Shown here: positions 36,767 to 49,487 of the stretch, one piece after another | Layout of the letters: each line of letters begins with the position of its first letter | How positions within the stretch are numbered: the stretch's first letter is position 1 | Source of the DNA: Ypsolopha sequella | Taxonomy: Eukaryota; Arthropoda; Insecta; Lepidoptera; Ypsolophidae | NCBI GenBank assembly: GCA_934047225.1 | Contig: OW203990.1 | Location: 29,739,045-29,803,044 of the forward strand | Reading direction: 5' to 3' | Length of the DNA: 64,000 nt | The notes under the pieces: model-generated | What the model was told of the DNA's origin: nothing | Databases searched by the model: none | The model's input: the letters and a program-made list of their open reading frames with translations, nothing else | Program-made: the position numbers and the translations under genes

Positions 36767-37352
36767 AGACATTTTGAAAGAGTAGCTCAATCGATAGGTC
36801 CCCAGGCACTAAATCAGAAGAATCACCGGGCCGTTTATAACATCATGCTCGTTACTAGACCAAGTGGACCTTAAATTAAACTCTATAAATTTTATTTACA
36901 AATGTTGTAAATATATTTGAATGTGTTAACCTTGCAATAAGTACATGTTCCCTTCAAGGATAATAACCTTCGTTTTATTTGAGCGTCCTTTCGTTAAATT
37001 CAAATTAAATTACTTTGTTATTTCATGGAACCGTTCGTAACGATCATTGACAATAAAATTTAGAATTAGCTCAGCAAATTAGATGTGCTGAATAATAAAT
37101 CTATATTTGATGTGCAATTATATAAACACTAATGTGAACACTTGTATGTACCGCTGCACGCAGCGCACATGATTGTAGTACGCGTCACCTTCACTTTAAA
37201 CCTATAATTACTCGTATTTAGTTTAATCATAGTTGTCCTGGAGCGGCTCATCCTTGTCATGTTGTGATATGTTATGTCATAGCCTTACCATCGGTACTCG
37301 CAAACGGTTGTTATATATATATAATCATTATTTTAGATCTTCATAAACCACC
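36767..37352. other. Unassigned AT-rich DNA between two arrays
   Basis: No gene or repeat is seen, apart from a short (ta)n tract at about 37313-37324. Confidence 0.4.
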
Positions 37353-40165
37353 CTATCTACAGCATGTCTAGCTCTACATGTCCACCACGTACTATCTACA
37401 GCATGTCTAACTCTACATGTCCACCACGTACTATCTACAGCATGTCTAGCTCTACATGTCCACCACGTACTATCTACAGCATGTCTAGCTCTACATGTCC
37501 ACCACGTACTATCTACAGCATGTCTAGCTCTACATGTCCACCACGTACTATCTACAGCATGTCTAGCTCTACATGTCCTCCACGTACTATCTACAGCATG
37601 TCTAGCTCTACATGTCCACCACGTACTATCTACAGCATGTCTAGCTCTACATGTCCTCCACGTACTATCTACAGCATGTCTAGCTGTACATGTCCACCAC
37701 GTACTATCTACAGCATGTCTAGCTCTACATGTCCTCCACGTACTATCTACAGCATGTCTAGCTCTACATGTCCACCACGTACTATCTACAGCATGTCTAA
37801 CTCTACATGTCCACCACGTACTATCTACAGCATGTCTAGCTCTACATGTCCTCCACGTACTATCTACAGCATGTCTAGCTCTACATGTTCACCACGTACT
37901 ATCTACAGCATGTCTAACTCTACATGTCCACCACGTACTATCTACAGCATGTCTAGCTCTACATGTCCACCACGTACTATCTACAGCATGTCTAGCTCTA
38001 CATGTCCACCACGTACTATCTACAGCATGTCTAGCTCTACATGTCCTCCACGTACTATCTACAGCATGTCTAGCTCTACATGTCCACCACGTACTATCTA
38101 CAGCATGTCTAGCTCTACATGTTCACCACGTACTATCTACAGCATGTCTAGCTCTACATGTCCACCACGTACTATCTACAGCATGTCTAGCTCTACATGT
38201 CCTCCACGTACTATCTACAGCATGTCTAGCTCTACATGTCCACCACGTACTATCTACAGCATGTCTAACTCTACATGTTCACCACGTACTATCTACAGCA
38301 TGTCTAGCTCTACATGTCCTCCACGTACTATCTACAGCATGTCTAGCTCTACATGTCCACCACGTACTATCTACAGCATGTCTAGCTCTACATGTCCTCC
38401 ACGTACTATCTACAGCATGTCTAGCTCTACATGTCCACCACGTACTATCTACAGCATGTCTAACTCTACATGTTCACCACGTACTATCTACAGCATGTCT
38501 AGCTCTACATGTCCTCCACGTACTATCTACAGCATGTCTAGCTCTACATGTCCTCCACGTACTATCTACAGCATGTCTAGCTCTACATGTCCACCACGTA
38601 CTATCTACAGCATGTCTAACTCTACATGTTCACCACGTACTATCTACAGCATGTCTAGCTCTACATGTCCACCACGTACTATCTACAGCATGTCTAGCTC
38701 TACATGTTCACCACGTACTATCTACAGCATGTCTAGCTCTACATGTCCTCCACGTACTATCTACAGCATGTCTAGCTCTACATGTCCACCACGTACTATC
38801 TACAGCATGTCTAGCTCTACATGTCCACCACGTACTATCTACAGCATGTCTAGCTCTACATGTTCACCACGTACTATCTACAGCATGTCTAGCTCTACAT
38901 GTTCACCACGTACTATCTACAGCATGTCTAGCTCTACATGTCCACCACGTACAATCTACAGCATGTCTAGCTCTACATGTCCACCACGTACAATCTACAG
39001 CATGTCTAGCTCTACATGTCCACCACGTACTATCTACAGCATGTCTAGCTCTACATGTTCACCACGTACTATCTACAGCATGTCTAGCTCTACATGTTCA
39101 CCACGTACTATCTACAGCATGTCTAGCTCTACATGTCCACCACGTACAATCTACAGCATGTCTAGCTCTACATGTCCACCACGTACAATCTACAGCATGT
39201 CTAGCTCTACATGTCCACCACGTACTATCTACAGCATGTCTAGCTCTACATGTTCACCACGTACTATCTACAGCATGTCTAGCTCTACATGTCCACCACG
39301 TACAATCTACAGCATGTCTAGCTCTACATGTCCACCACGTACTATCTACAGCATGTCTAGCTCTACATGTTCACCACGTACTATCTACAGCATGTCTAGC
39401 TCTACATGTCCACCACGTACTATCTACAGCATGTCTAGCTCTACATGTCCACCACGTACAATCTACAGCATGTCTAGCTCTACATGTCCACCACGTACTA
39501 TCTACAGCATGTCTAGCTCTACATGTTCACCACGTACTATCTACAGCATGTCTAGCTCTACATGTCCACCACGTACAATCTACAGCATGTCTAGCTCTAC
39601 ATGTCCACCACGTACTATCTACAGCATGTCTAGCTCTACATGTTCACCACGTACTATCTACAGCATGTCTAGCTCTACATGTTCACCACGTACTATCTAC
39701 AGCATGTCTAGCTCTACATGTCCACCACGTACTATCTACAGCATGTCTAGCTCTACATGTTCACCACGTACTATCTACAGCATGTCTAGCTCTACATGTT
39801 CACCACGTACTATCTACAGCATGTCTAGCTCTACATGTCCACCACGTACTATCTACAGCATGTCTAGCTCTACATGTCCACCACGTACTATCTACAGCAT
39901 GTCTAGCTCTACATGTCCACCACGTACTATCTACAGCATGTCTAGCTCTACATGTTCACCACGTACTATCTACAGCATGTCTAGCTCTACATGTCCACCA
40001 CGTACTATCTACAGCATGTCTAGCTCTACATGTCCACCACGTACTATCTACAGCATGTCTAACTCTACATGTCCACCACGTACTATCTACAGCATGTCTA
40101 GCTCTACATGTTCACCACGTACTATCTACAGCATGTCTAGCTCTACATGTCCACCACGTACAATC
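37353..40165. repeat. 39-bp minisatellite, about 72 copies
   Basis: The unit is ctatctacagcatgtctagc followed by tctacatgtccaccacgta. The forward frame STCPPRTIYSMSS is open for more than 900 codons, but the same DNA is also open in another forward frame and one reverse frame, so the openness reflects the unit length and not coding. Variants: tcc/tcct/ttc in the 'tgtccacc' segment, agc/aac, act/aca. Pairs of 'acaatc' variants recur at about 195-bp spacing (five units) between 38940 and 39200, which points to block duplication. Confidence 0.97.
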
Positions 40166-40183
40166 GGATCTCTACATGTAAAT

Positions 40184-40208
40184 GAACCTTCGCAACCAGC
40201 GAAGGTTC
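40184..40208. repeat. Perfect 10-bp hairpin at the edge of the 39-bp array
   Basis: gaaccttcgc (40184-40193) pairs with gcgaaggttc (40199-40208) across a 5-nt loop aacca. It sits 19 bp after the last array unit. Confidence 0.85.
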
Positions 40209-40384
40209 AAGTAGTCCACCAAACCCTTCTTTGATAAATCATGAAATTTTATAATAACATCACTAAATACAACTGAAATACTATAAATCGACCCTCGCAG
40301 GGAACTGACCACAACCATCTTTTATTTTTTTCGGTGTAACACAGGTGCAACTGCTCCGCCATGTAAACTAAAGTAATCTATATA

Positions 40385-40620
40385 TTAAATACATCGTCAC
40401 GACGTCGAATACCCGAGGGGGTGTCAAGGGTGTTTCCGAGTATGGACTTCATTTCACTGACAATTGTAACGTCCTAGTGTTAAGGGTGGTGAGCTCTATC
40501 GCCTTACGTCGAGTACAAATATGGACACACAGAAGTGCCTTACGAAGCAAGCAGAACGAAAACGAATGTGCTCCTACATGATTGTAACCCACGACCTCCG
40601 AGTTAGTGAGCGAATACTTG
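40385..40620 (-). mobile_element. SINE copy (family of 15885-16258)
   Basis: gagggggtgtcaagggtgtt, tccgagtatgg, tgacaattgtaacgtcc and gtgagctctatcgcc match the body of the SINE at 15885. A head-like part (gattgtaacccacgacctcc) lies at about 40580-40600. The A-box is degraded. Confidence 0.6.
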
Positions 40621-40754
40621 AACCACAATACCACAGAGACGCTAAGAGCGAACAAAATGTTTTAGTTGCAAAAATGTTACATGTAAACAAACACAGAGAC
40701 TATGTCGTGCGGAGATCTGTTCATCAGCAAACAATCACTAACCGATCTCCCACC

Positions 40755-40810
40755 GACCCCTGGTTGGCGGACTCCTGACTGGCGGACCCCTGGCTGGCGA
40801 ACCCCTGCTG
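40755..40810. repeat. 16-17-bp tandem repeat, four degenerate copies
   Basis: Units like cccctggctggcggac repeat about four times. Too short for any coding inference. Confidence 0.75.
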
Positions 40811-41141
40811 TTGCATTTTAGGCCTAAAGGCAACCTGTTTCGGCTCAGAATGTTCAAATTACAATTATATACAAGCACCCACTGTAGGTCGAGAGAACTG
40901 GGTCTCGGTCAATCATATTTTTGTGTTATGTGACGCAACGAGTGCACCATCACGACTCATTTGACTGACGTCTTGGGAGATGATTGTTGTTCTTTAACTT
41001 GCGAAGGCCGAGGCAATACCTACTGTCTCAGTGTATATAGACGTTGTTGACGGAGACAACACACAGAGCATTTGAAAATTAATTTAATTTAGAAGTATTA
41101 GGGACTGTATTGATGCGGGAATGCGTTTACTATTAAATAAA
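40811..41141. other. Unassigned DNA
   Basis: No gene or recognised repeat. Confidence 0.4.
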
Positions 41142-41771
41142 GAAAGTGTCTAGCCTGCCACCAGCGGCCGTTTAGCAAAATAATATATTCTGCCACTAGC
41201 GGCAGAATAACAAAAATAATTATTCTACCACAAGTTTATATATATGCCTAACTCCGCCGATTCGATTAGTTATGCTAAAAAGAAGGGCAAGACCGACTCA
41301 GCACACCCCGACTCTAAACAGTCTTTTGGCTACTACCCCTAGAATATATATAAAAAGCCGAAGGCGCGAAGGGAGGGCAGCCCTCGCCCGCCTTAACAAC
41401 GGCCAGGCACCCGCGTGAGCCGTAGCAGCTGAGGCTGGTCGCCGAAGACTTTTGTTACGCAAGGGCGAAGGGGCTGCACTTCCCGCAGAAATGAATTTGT
41501 GTCATAACAATACTTCAGTATTGATAGGTTCAAATGGCCCATAAATTAACTTGCGGCAGGATAGCCGTTTCTGCTATTCAGCCACCAGTAGCTATGCTCA
41601 CTACGTTCAACAAACGTGTATTGAATATTGTACCTTATCTAGTTGAAGTTAGGAAGTACATTTCAAAAATCATAAACTTGTGGTAGAATAATTATTTTTG
41701 TTATTCTGCCGCTCTAGGGGCAGAATATATTATTCTGCTAAACGGCCGCCGGTGGCAGGCTAGACACCTCC
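41142..41771. mobile_element. Mutator-like MITE with about 97-bp inverted repeats and 9-bp target duplication
   Basis: Left arm 41142-41238 begins gaaagtgtctagcctgccac; the right arm (41673-41771), reverse complemented, begins ggaggtgtctagcctgccac. The arms agree along nearly their whole length, including gcggccgtttagca and ataattattctaccacaag. The 9-bp sequence ttaaataaa flanks both ends (41133-41141 and 41772-41780). Long arms with a 9-bp duplication are the signature of Mutator-like elements. The interior has no transposase; just inside the left arm is a LINE 3' fragment (gattcgattagttatgctaa) related to 61430. Confidence 0.85.
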
Positions 41772-41780
41772 TTAAATAAA

Positions 41781-42259
41781 AGGCATCATTATTTATTTAC
41801 TTACAAAAGGTTGTAAAAGTATAAGAAACAAAATATGTGTTTATCGACTGAACAACTTTACTAAATACACCTAAAAGACACAAACCACGCATTTTTATTT
41901 CCAGAGATATATATATTCATATATATAGAGTTTGTTCCGTAATATATGCGTTTTATTAAAATACCAGTACTCTATAACTTTTAATGGGAACGTTTCGTTA
42001 AAATATCAGTACTGTATCGTTTGTAGTGTGAACGTTAAACTTGATACTTGCTTTATAATTAGATCAAATAACATCAGTCAGTGGCGTGCATGGAACTTTT
42101 TTCCGGAAAAGCATTTAGAAGGTCAAGTTTGACAATAAAAAATATAAAAAAAAAATTAAATAATACTTTGAAAAAAGAAAGTTTCTATGACGCCAGGGTA
42201 GGCACTGCCATTTTCATACCAACATTTTTTTTTCAAAGTGTTGTATAAATTTTTTCATA
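41781..42259. other. Unassigned AT-rich DNA
   Basis: No gene. The segment just before the foldback contains ttccggaaaagcatttagaa; its reverse complement recurs just after the foldback (43292-43315, ttgcttttccggaaaaaag), forming an outer inverted repeat. Confidence 0.45.
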
Positions 42260-43270
42260 TACAGGGTGGAAAAAATTAAAGGGCCCTGGAGGGGAACTAC
42301 CTTAAATCCTTTAGTTAGCTCATTTTACTGAAAGGAAACATTCCTTTATTTTTTAAAAGAAACAAAACTGCATTCAAAGATCTTCTAAAATTTGCTTGTC
42401 TCACCCGGGAACTGAACCAACTAAAAATTAAAAAAATAAACCCTCGCTATTTTATTATACGAATCGATAGGAATATTGTTTAGGATAAAATTTGTCTACT
42501 AAACTAAAGTCTTACACTCATCCTTTCTACGAGATACCCATGAAATTGAATATTTATTACAAGTTCTTTATTAACAATACCTAGTACTGTTCACTTGTAA
42601 AGTAATAATTATACGCCATTATTACACAATGACAGCACGGAATGAAAGCAAAACAAAACAAAATTTTAATTTCGGACGAAATTTATGCTTCGAACTTCAA
42701 ATTTGTTGCTCCGCGTTGCAAAAAAAATACATTCCTTTTTAAACTTTTCGTCAGTACGCCTAGTGCAAGAAGTAATTGTGCTCTGCATACATTTATTATT
42801 ACCATTTAACGATTTTCTTATTAGAGTCTTCAACAAGGTACTTAAAATAAATAACATTAGCAAGCTTGTACTTCATACGATGTCTTTGGATGTAAGAGAG
42901 ATAAGAAAATTAGAATGTTTCATTTACTTGTTACAATTGAACAGTACTAGGTATTGTTAACAAATAACTTGTAATAAATATTTAATTTCATGAGTATCTC
43001 ATACAACAGATGAGTGTAAGACCAAATGTTTATTAGACAAATTTTATTCTGAACAATAATCCTACCGATTCGTATGATAAAATAGCGAGGGTTTATTTTT
43101 TTTATTTTAGTTGGTTCGATTCCCGGGTGAGACAAGCGATTTCAGAATATCTTTGAATGCAGTTTTGTTTCTTTTAAAAAATAAAGGAATGTTTCCTTTC
43201 AGTAAAATGAGCTAACTAAACAATTTAAGGTAGCTCCCCTCCAGGGCCCTTGAATTTTTTCCACCCTGTA
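42260..43270. mobile_element. 1-kb foldback DNA element, copy 2
   Basis: The termini tacagggtggaaaaaattaa and their inverse lie at the two ends, flanked by TA. The arms are about 340 bp and pair through ctttattaacaatacctagt. The interior (about 42600-42930) is the reverse complement of the interior of copy 1: for example tgacagcacggaatgaaagc here lies opposite the inverse at about 4798-4817. This copy keeps both arms more completely than copy 1. Confidence 0.85.
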
Positions 43271-43719
43271 TATTTTTTTTCAAACTTGACCTTCTGATTG
43301 CTTTTCCGGAAAAAAGTTCTATTCACGCCACTAACATCAGCCATAGTATAGATAATGTCAAGTAACAAACAGCTTCCGACGGGTACACTCGGCACGCAAC
43401 ACACCAACACAGTCGTTCAGTGACGTAACACTACGTCACACTACATTCATTTGTAACGACATAATTATATATGCGGTTGCGCTTTACTCGCAGAATCAGC
43501 TTGAAGTACATTTTTATTATGCGATAACACATCTTTACAGTCAACTTTTAAGAAAACTGGAGCAAATTTATAAGTTATAAGTAACTCAAACCTATAATTA
43601 TGCAGATGGTCTCGCTCCCATTGTTCTAATAGGTCGGTACCTACCCGCTGGGTGTATGTTACAGAGATGACCCACTCACTCACAATTGACCGAATACCTT
43701 TATTCCTTACAGGCATGCA

Positions 43720-44196
43720 TGTAAGTATGTACGTATGTAAGTATGTACGTATGTAAGTATGTACGTATGTAAGTATGTACGTATGTAAGTATGTACGTAT
43801 GTAAGTATGTACGTATGTAAGTATGTACGTATGTAAGTATGTACGTATGTAACTAAGTACGTATGTAAGTAAGTACGTATGTAAGTATGTACGTATGTAA
43901 GTATGTAAGTATGTAAGTATGTACGTATGTAAGTATGTACGTATGTAAGTATGTACGTATGTAAGTATGTACGTATGTAAGTAAGTACGTATGTAAGTAT
44001 GTACGTATGTAAGTATGTACGTATGTAAGTAAGTACGTATGTAAGTATGTACGTATGTAAGTATGTACGTATGTAAGTATGTACGTATGTAAGTATGTAC
44101 GTATGTAAGTAAGTACGTATGTAAGTATGTACGTATGTAAGTATGTACGTATGTAAGTAAGTACGTATGTAAGTAAGTACGTATGTAAGTACGTAT
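43720..44196. repeat. gtatgtacgtatgtaa array, 16-bp period, about 30 copies
   Basis: The array is a higher-order form of a tetranucleotide-like repeat (gtat, gtac, gtaa). Most units read gtaagtatgtacgtat; some have gtaagtaagtacgtat. All three reverse frames are open and give HTYIRTYLHTYI-type strings, again an effect of composition. Confidence 0.97.
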
Positions 44197-45068
44197 AACG
44201 ACATAAAACTGGCTTCCCAAGGTTGTGGTGTAAGTACAAACAAGAGCAGCTGTTTTCTGTAAATTGTTAAACAAGTATAATATTTTGCTCTAATGGTTTC
44301 TTTATTAAATTGTCTTTACTTCAAATACTTTAATTACACAAAATGCGTTCCATTGTTATAAGCGCTACCTGAGGTGGTGACAATCCCACCATATAATATA
44401 GATGGCCAAATTTTAGTGGTTTGGGAAATGCAAGCCAACGACAACACCCGTCTATATGAAAAAGTTTTCATCGTACAAGAGAGCCAACTCTAAAATCGCA
44501 AAAGTAAATATGGTTGTACAGCAAGCTCGCCAGGTGTTCGGTATTTAAGCCCTGTGTTCGGTGTTCGGTATGAATAAAAACACCGAAGTATGGGTGGTTC
44601 GGTATTTGCTAAAGTCCATTTATATCATCATATCACACATTTATTTACTGTTTCGCAAAATCAAATCCATATTTTTTTTATAATATAAGTATAATTTTCA
44701 ATGTAAGTTTTAATGTTTACTAAGTGTTTCATTGTGTTCACCCCCAACAATTCCCTTCGTCAGGTAATTTTCGGCATTTTTCTCAGTTTGATCTGGCTAA
44801 ATCAAAATATCAAAAAGGAATGCAAAATTTTTCGACAAATTGTACCAAATATATCATAGAGGTTTTGATAGAAAATGTTCGGTTGTTGTATGTAGACCAC
44901 CTGGCAACCCTGCTTCACAGTCAATTTTTGTTCCAGTTTCAAGTTTTACTCCACATTAAATGTTTTTCGTACATGGACATGTTATGTTTATTTAGATTTC
45001 AATAATGAACACGTACTATCACCAGTTTTCGTTTACATAACCAGAAAAAACAATTTATTATATGACAT
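44197..45068. other. Unassigned DNA
   Basis: A cluster of the motif gtgttcggta occurs at about 44535-44605. No gene is recognised in the 93-codon frame at 44724-45005. Confidence 0.4.
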
Positions 45069-45330
45069 ACATACTACATATACTCACGCCTGTCTCCCAG
45101 AGGGGTAGGCAGATTTCCATCTACTTACGATCCTGACACACCTCTTTCACCACATCCACATCCATCAATCTATACATACAAGCTCTTCTATTCCGGGTAC
45201 TTTTGACATTGCCCTTCTTCAGTCTATCACCAATTTGGTCAGCATACGTCCTTCCAGGGCAGCCTGGTTGAGTTGTACCTTCCACTTGCGCACCATACAT
45301 TTTTTTCGTCACTCTACATCATTCATACTT
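45069..45330 (-). pseudogene. LINE C-terminal fragment, family E copy 2
   Basis: The reverse frame 45312-45121 reads GAQVEGTTQPGCPGRTYADQ, IGDRLKKGNVKSTRNRRACM, then MDVDVVKEVCQDR; it shares KEVCQDR with the fragment at 15062. The G-x-P-x-R-T and basic stretch are typical of the terminal part of LINE proteins. A small deletion follows near 45118 (compare 15100-15125). The copy is 5'-truncated and not functional. Confidence 0.6.
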
Positions 45331-46281
45331 TCTACATGTTCAAACATTTTTCTCATACGTTTAATCATATATAATGTGAATTATAGTGAACTAATAATTG
45401 TAATATAATATTATTAATTGTTATGTTGGTCTTATCTATAAGTTGTTTTATAAGTTGTTGGCCGTTATAGTTATTTGTTACAAAACGCGTCTTCTAAGAG
45501 TTTTGTATTTGTTTGACACTGATTTACTCGTGAATAAATATTGTAACTAAAATAAGTGTCATCTAAAAACAAGTAATGAATCGGTAAACATATACATGTA
45601 ATATACACGACGTCACGAAGTAAATAAAATCAAGTATAAAAGCTCGCTCAGGTGATTCCAATAGAATTATGCTCGAAGCTCGGAGTTGGTGTGCAAAATC
45701 ACGAAAATTGGCAAATTGCTTATTTATGACAGACCAGTACACACGATGCTCCGTTTACAAAACAAGATGAAATGTTTACTGGCAGCTCGTGGGTATAACG
45801 TGTACTGATTAAATCACTTGACGAATTTTCTTCAACAATAGAGCATGTGGACAATATGAGTGATACAGAGATTGCATAATGTACAACATCTGATTACTTC
45901 TAATAGCTACCATTAAATGTTAACAATAAAGATTTACTTTCAATTGGTAGGTAAGTATTTAATTTGATGATACTGCTTGCAAAAAAAGAAATTCTTTGTA
46001 TAACATTGTAGATTGTACATTTGTACGATGGTACGAGTATTCTATAGATAGTTCTCCGATTGAGGATTATTTTCTGATCAACGTATACGTAGTGCAGTGC
46101 AAGTGTGTGAAAACAGTGTAGGTCGGCAACATCTCGCGATTCACCAACTGGCTAATATCCACGACATACACACAATTACATCATATGTCACAATGTTTCA
46201 CACAAGTGTGAAAAGTTTTACGTAATTTACTGTAGGTAATGCCGAACATGCGAGACTATGATTTCTGGAGACTGCCTCAAC
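45331..46281. other. Unassigned AT-rich DNA
   Basis: No gene, array or paired terminal repeats seen. Confidence 0.4.
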
Positions 46282-46857
46282 GTTCAACTGAAGGAAGATG
46301 CAGGTCCTGGAATATGCCTCAACGTTGACAGCGCGTTGTCTTCTATATTGTTCAACTGAAGGAAGATGCAGGTCCTGGAATATGCCTCAACGTTGACAGC
46401 GCGTTGTCTTCTATATTGTTTAATTGAAGGAAGATGCAGCCCCTGGAATCTGCTTCAACGTTCGCAACGCGTTGTTTTCTATATTGTTTAACTGAAGGAA
46501 TATGCAACTCCTGGAATCTGCCTCAACGTTGGCAGCGCGTTGTCTTCTATATTGTTCAACTGAAGGAAGATGCAGCTCCTGGAATATGCCTCAACGTTGG
46601 CAACGCATTGTCTTCTATATTGTTCAACTGAAGGAAGATGCAACTCCTGGAATCTGCCTCAACGTTGGCAGCGCGTTGTCTTCTATATTGTTCAACTGAA
46701 GGAAGATGCAGCTCCTGGAATCTGCCTCAACGTTGGCAGCGCGTAATACTTTATATTCTCTGGCGTTGTCTTCTATATTGTTCAACTGAAGGAAGATGCA
46801 ACTCCTGGAATCTGCCTCAACGTTGGCAACGCGTTGTCTTCTATATTGTTCAATTGA
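46282..46857. repeat. 68-bp tandem array, about 8 copies
   Basis: Units begin gttcaactgaaggaagatgc at 46282, 46350, 46418, 46486, 46554, 46622, 46690, 46780 and 46848. Each carries ctcctggaatctgcctcaac and gcgcgttgtcttctatattg. The seventh interval is 90 bp because it holds a 22-bp insertion near 46744-46765. The units diverge more than in the other arrays, so this array is older or less homogenised. Confidence 0.95.
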
Positions 46858-47896
46858 ATCAACTTGTTATAGTTTTTGTGTTAGCTTTGTCTAGCTCTTG
46901 TACGTAATAGTATTTTTGTACCACTATCAACATTGACAAATGTGAATATTTCAAAAAATAATAAGAATCTCAAAATGTGTCGAGTGCATTGACAAATTGT
47001 ATATCTGTGACTTGTGCAAGTGACCTCTGTAACAAAACAATAGTGTCGTATATATTTTACAGCCATTTCGCATTTCATACTTATATTGTTTCAGAATCAA
47101 CGGGCAACCCGAAGCATTGTTTCAAAACAAACTCGTTTCAGAGACTAAGTATTTTCACAATACGCTTCATTTCACCCGATCAACTCACCACAGTTAAACA
47201 GACAGTTAGCACCCGGTAAACCCTCACAAGATCGTTCACCTTTGTTTGTCTGCTCGTGTTCTGTTGTGTCACGTGACTCAAATTTCTCACGCTCGAATGA
47301 TCGGTGATTAGCTTTTTAAACGCTTTAATTAATTTGAAAACATATTGTAAATTTACATTTTTTATTTACATTCATATTGTAAATTTTTATTTTTAGTTAG
47401 TTGCTATCTGGAAATTTTCTTTAACTTTTAGATTTATTTTTCATTTGAATGTGTACAAATATAAAGTGATACATTATCGTAGTAGCATAGATACCCAGAG
47501 CCTTCGATTAGTGAATATATAGCAACGTTTACAGACAACTTTAATCACCTCCCCGGCTTCAATGACTGCATTCCACCATAACTGTGCTATAATTCCCGAG
47601 CCATGGCATACATTACACAACTAGCGACTGTAGTTGCATCGAGAGTGTCAATGGGTTCGGATATGGCGAGGTTTATGATCATCATCAGCCCTGGCCGATC
47701 AGCTAACTGCTGGCCGAGGGCTGCCTGTTGCTCAACCGCAGTGATGATGCACTCGCAGGCTGGTGAGATCACTGTTTATCAAGCGGTCGATGTGTCATCT
47801 GATGGTTAAGATTGCGAAAATTGAAACATTTGGTGATGGCCTGCAGCATCTATAAATAATAAATATTTGTATCAGTTGCGTGCTACAAAACGAAAA
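46858..47896. other. Unassigned DNA between arrays
   Basis: No gene is recognised. Overlapping 61-68-codon frames on both strands at 47587-47809 fall in a locally GC-rich patch without domains. Confidence 0.4.
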
Positions 47897-49487
47897 CTGA
47901 ATGCTGTTGCTGAACTACTCATGACGTGAACTGAATGCTGTTGCTGAACTACTCATGGCGTAAACTGAATGCTCTTGCTGAGCTACTCATGGCGTGAACT
48001 GAATGCTGTTGCTGAGCTACTCATGGCGTGAACTGAATGCTGTTGCTGAGCTACACATGGCGTGAACTGAATGCTCTTGCTGAGCTACTCATGGCGTGAA
48101 CTGAATGCTCTTGCTGAGCTACTCATGGCGTGAACTGAATGCTGTTGCTGAGCTACTCATGACGTTAACTGAATGCTGTTGCTGAGCTACTCATGGCGTG
48201 AACTGAATGCTGTTGCTGAACTACTCATGGCGTGAACTGAATGCTGTTGCTGAGCTACTCATGACGTTAACTGAATGCTGTTGCTGAGCTACTCATGGCG
48301 TTAACTGAATGCTGTTGCTGAGCTACTCATGGCGTGAACTGAATGCTGTTGCTGAACTACTCATGGCGTGAACTGAATGCTGTTGCTGAACTACTCATGG
48401 CGTGAACTGAATGCTGTTGCTGAACTACTCATGGCGTGAACTGAAAGAGCTACTCATGGCGTGAACTGAATGCTGTTGCTGAACTACTCATGGCGTGAAC
48501 TGAATGCTGTTGCTGAGCTACTCATGGCGTGAACTGAATGCTGTTGCTGAGCTACTCATGGCGTGAACTGAATGCTGTTGCTGAGCTACTCATGGCGTGA
48601 ACTGAATGCTGTTGCTGAGCTACTCATGGCGTGAACTGAATGCTGTTGCTGAGCTACTCATGGCGTGAACTGAATGCTGTTGCTGAGCTACTCATGGCGT
48701 GAACTGAATGCTGTTGCTGAGCTACTCATGGCGTGAACTGAATGCTGTTGCTGAGCTACTCATGGCGTGAACTGAATGCTGTTGCTGAGCTACTCATGGC
48801 GTGAACTGAATGCTGTTGCTGAACTACTCATGGCGTGAACTGAATGCTGTTGCTGAGCTACTCATGGCGTGAACTGAATGCTGTTGCTGAACTACTCATG
48901 GCGTGAACTGAATGCTGTTGCTGAGCTACTCATGGCGTGAACTGAATGCTGTTGCTGAACTACTCATGGCGTGAACTGAATGCTGTTGCTGAACTACTCA
49001 TGGCGTGAACTGAATGCTGTTGCTGAACTACTCATGGCGTGAACTGAATGCTGTTGCTGAACTACTCATGGCGTGAACTGAATGCTGTTGCTGAACTACT
49101 CATGGCGTGAACTGAATGCTGTTGCTGAACTACTCATGGCGTGAACTGAATGCTGTTGCTGAACTACTCATGGCGTGAACTGAATGCTGTTGCTGAACTA
49201 CTCATGGCGTGAACTGAATGCTGTTGCTGAACTACTCATGGCGTGAACTGAATGCTGTTGCTGAACTACTCATGGCGTGAACTGAATGCTCTTGCTGAAC
49301 TACTCATGGCGTGAACTGAATGCTGTTGCTGAACTACTCATGGCGTGAACTGAATGCTGTTGCTGAACTACTCATGGCGTGAACTGAATGCTGTTGCTGA
49401 ACTACTCATGACGTGAACTGAATGCTGTTGCTGAACTACTCATGGCGTGAACTGAATGCTGTTGCTGAGCTACTCATGGCGTGAACT
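47897..49487. repeat. 34-bp minisatellite, about 46 copies
   Basis: The unit is actgaatgctgttgctgaac followed by tactcatggcgtga. Variants: aac/agc at the 'ctga-ctac' site, tgtt/tctt, ggcg/gacg, gtga/gtta. One unit near 48444 is shortened (ctgaaagagctactcatgg). The agc variants cluster in the first two thirds and aac in the last third, which indicates regional homogenisation. Confidence 0.97.

Noticed and set aside
37364..40234. A 956-codon frame of STCPPRTIYSMSS repeats as a structural protein
   Set aside because: The 39-bp unit is divisible by three and is open in other frames too. No unique domain precedes or follows it, so it is treated as a minisatellite.
43720..44196. Telomeric repeat
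   Set aside because: The units are gtat/gtac/gtaa combinations, not the insect telomere motif ttagg.
43465..44274. Reverse frames of HTYIRTYLHTYI repeats
   Set aside because: They translate a gtat/gtac/gtaa repeat and are open in all three reverse frames.
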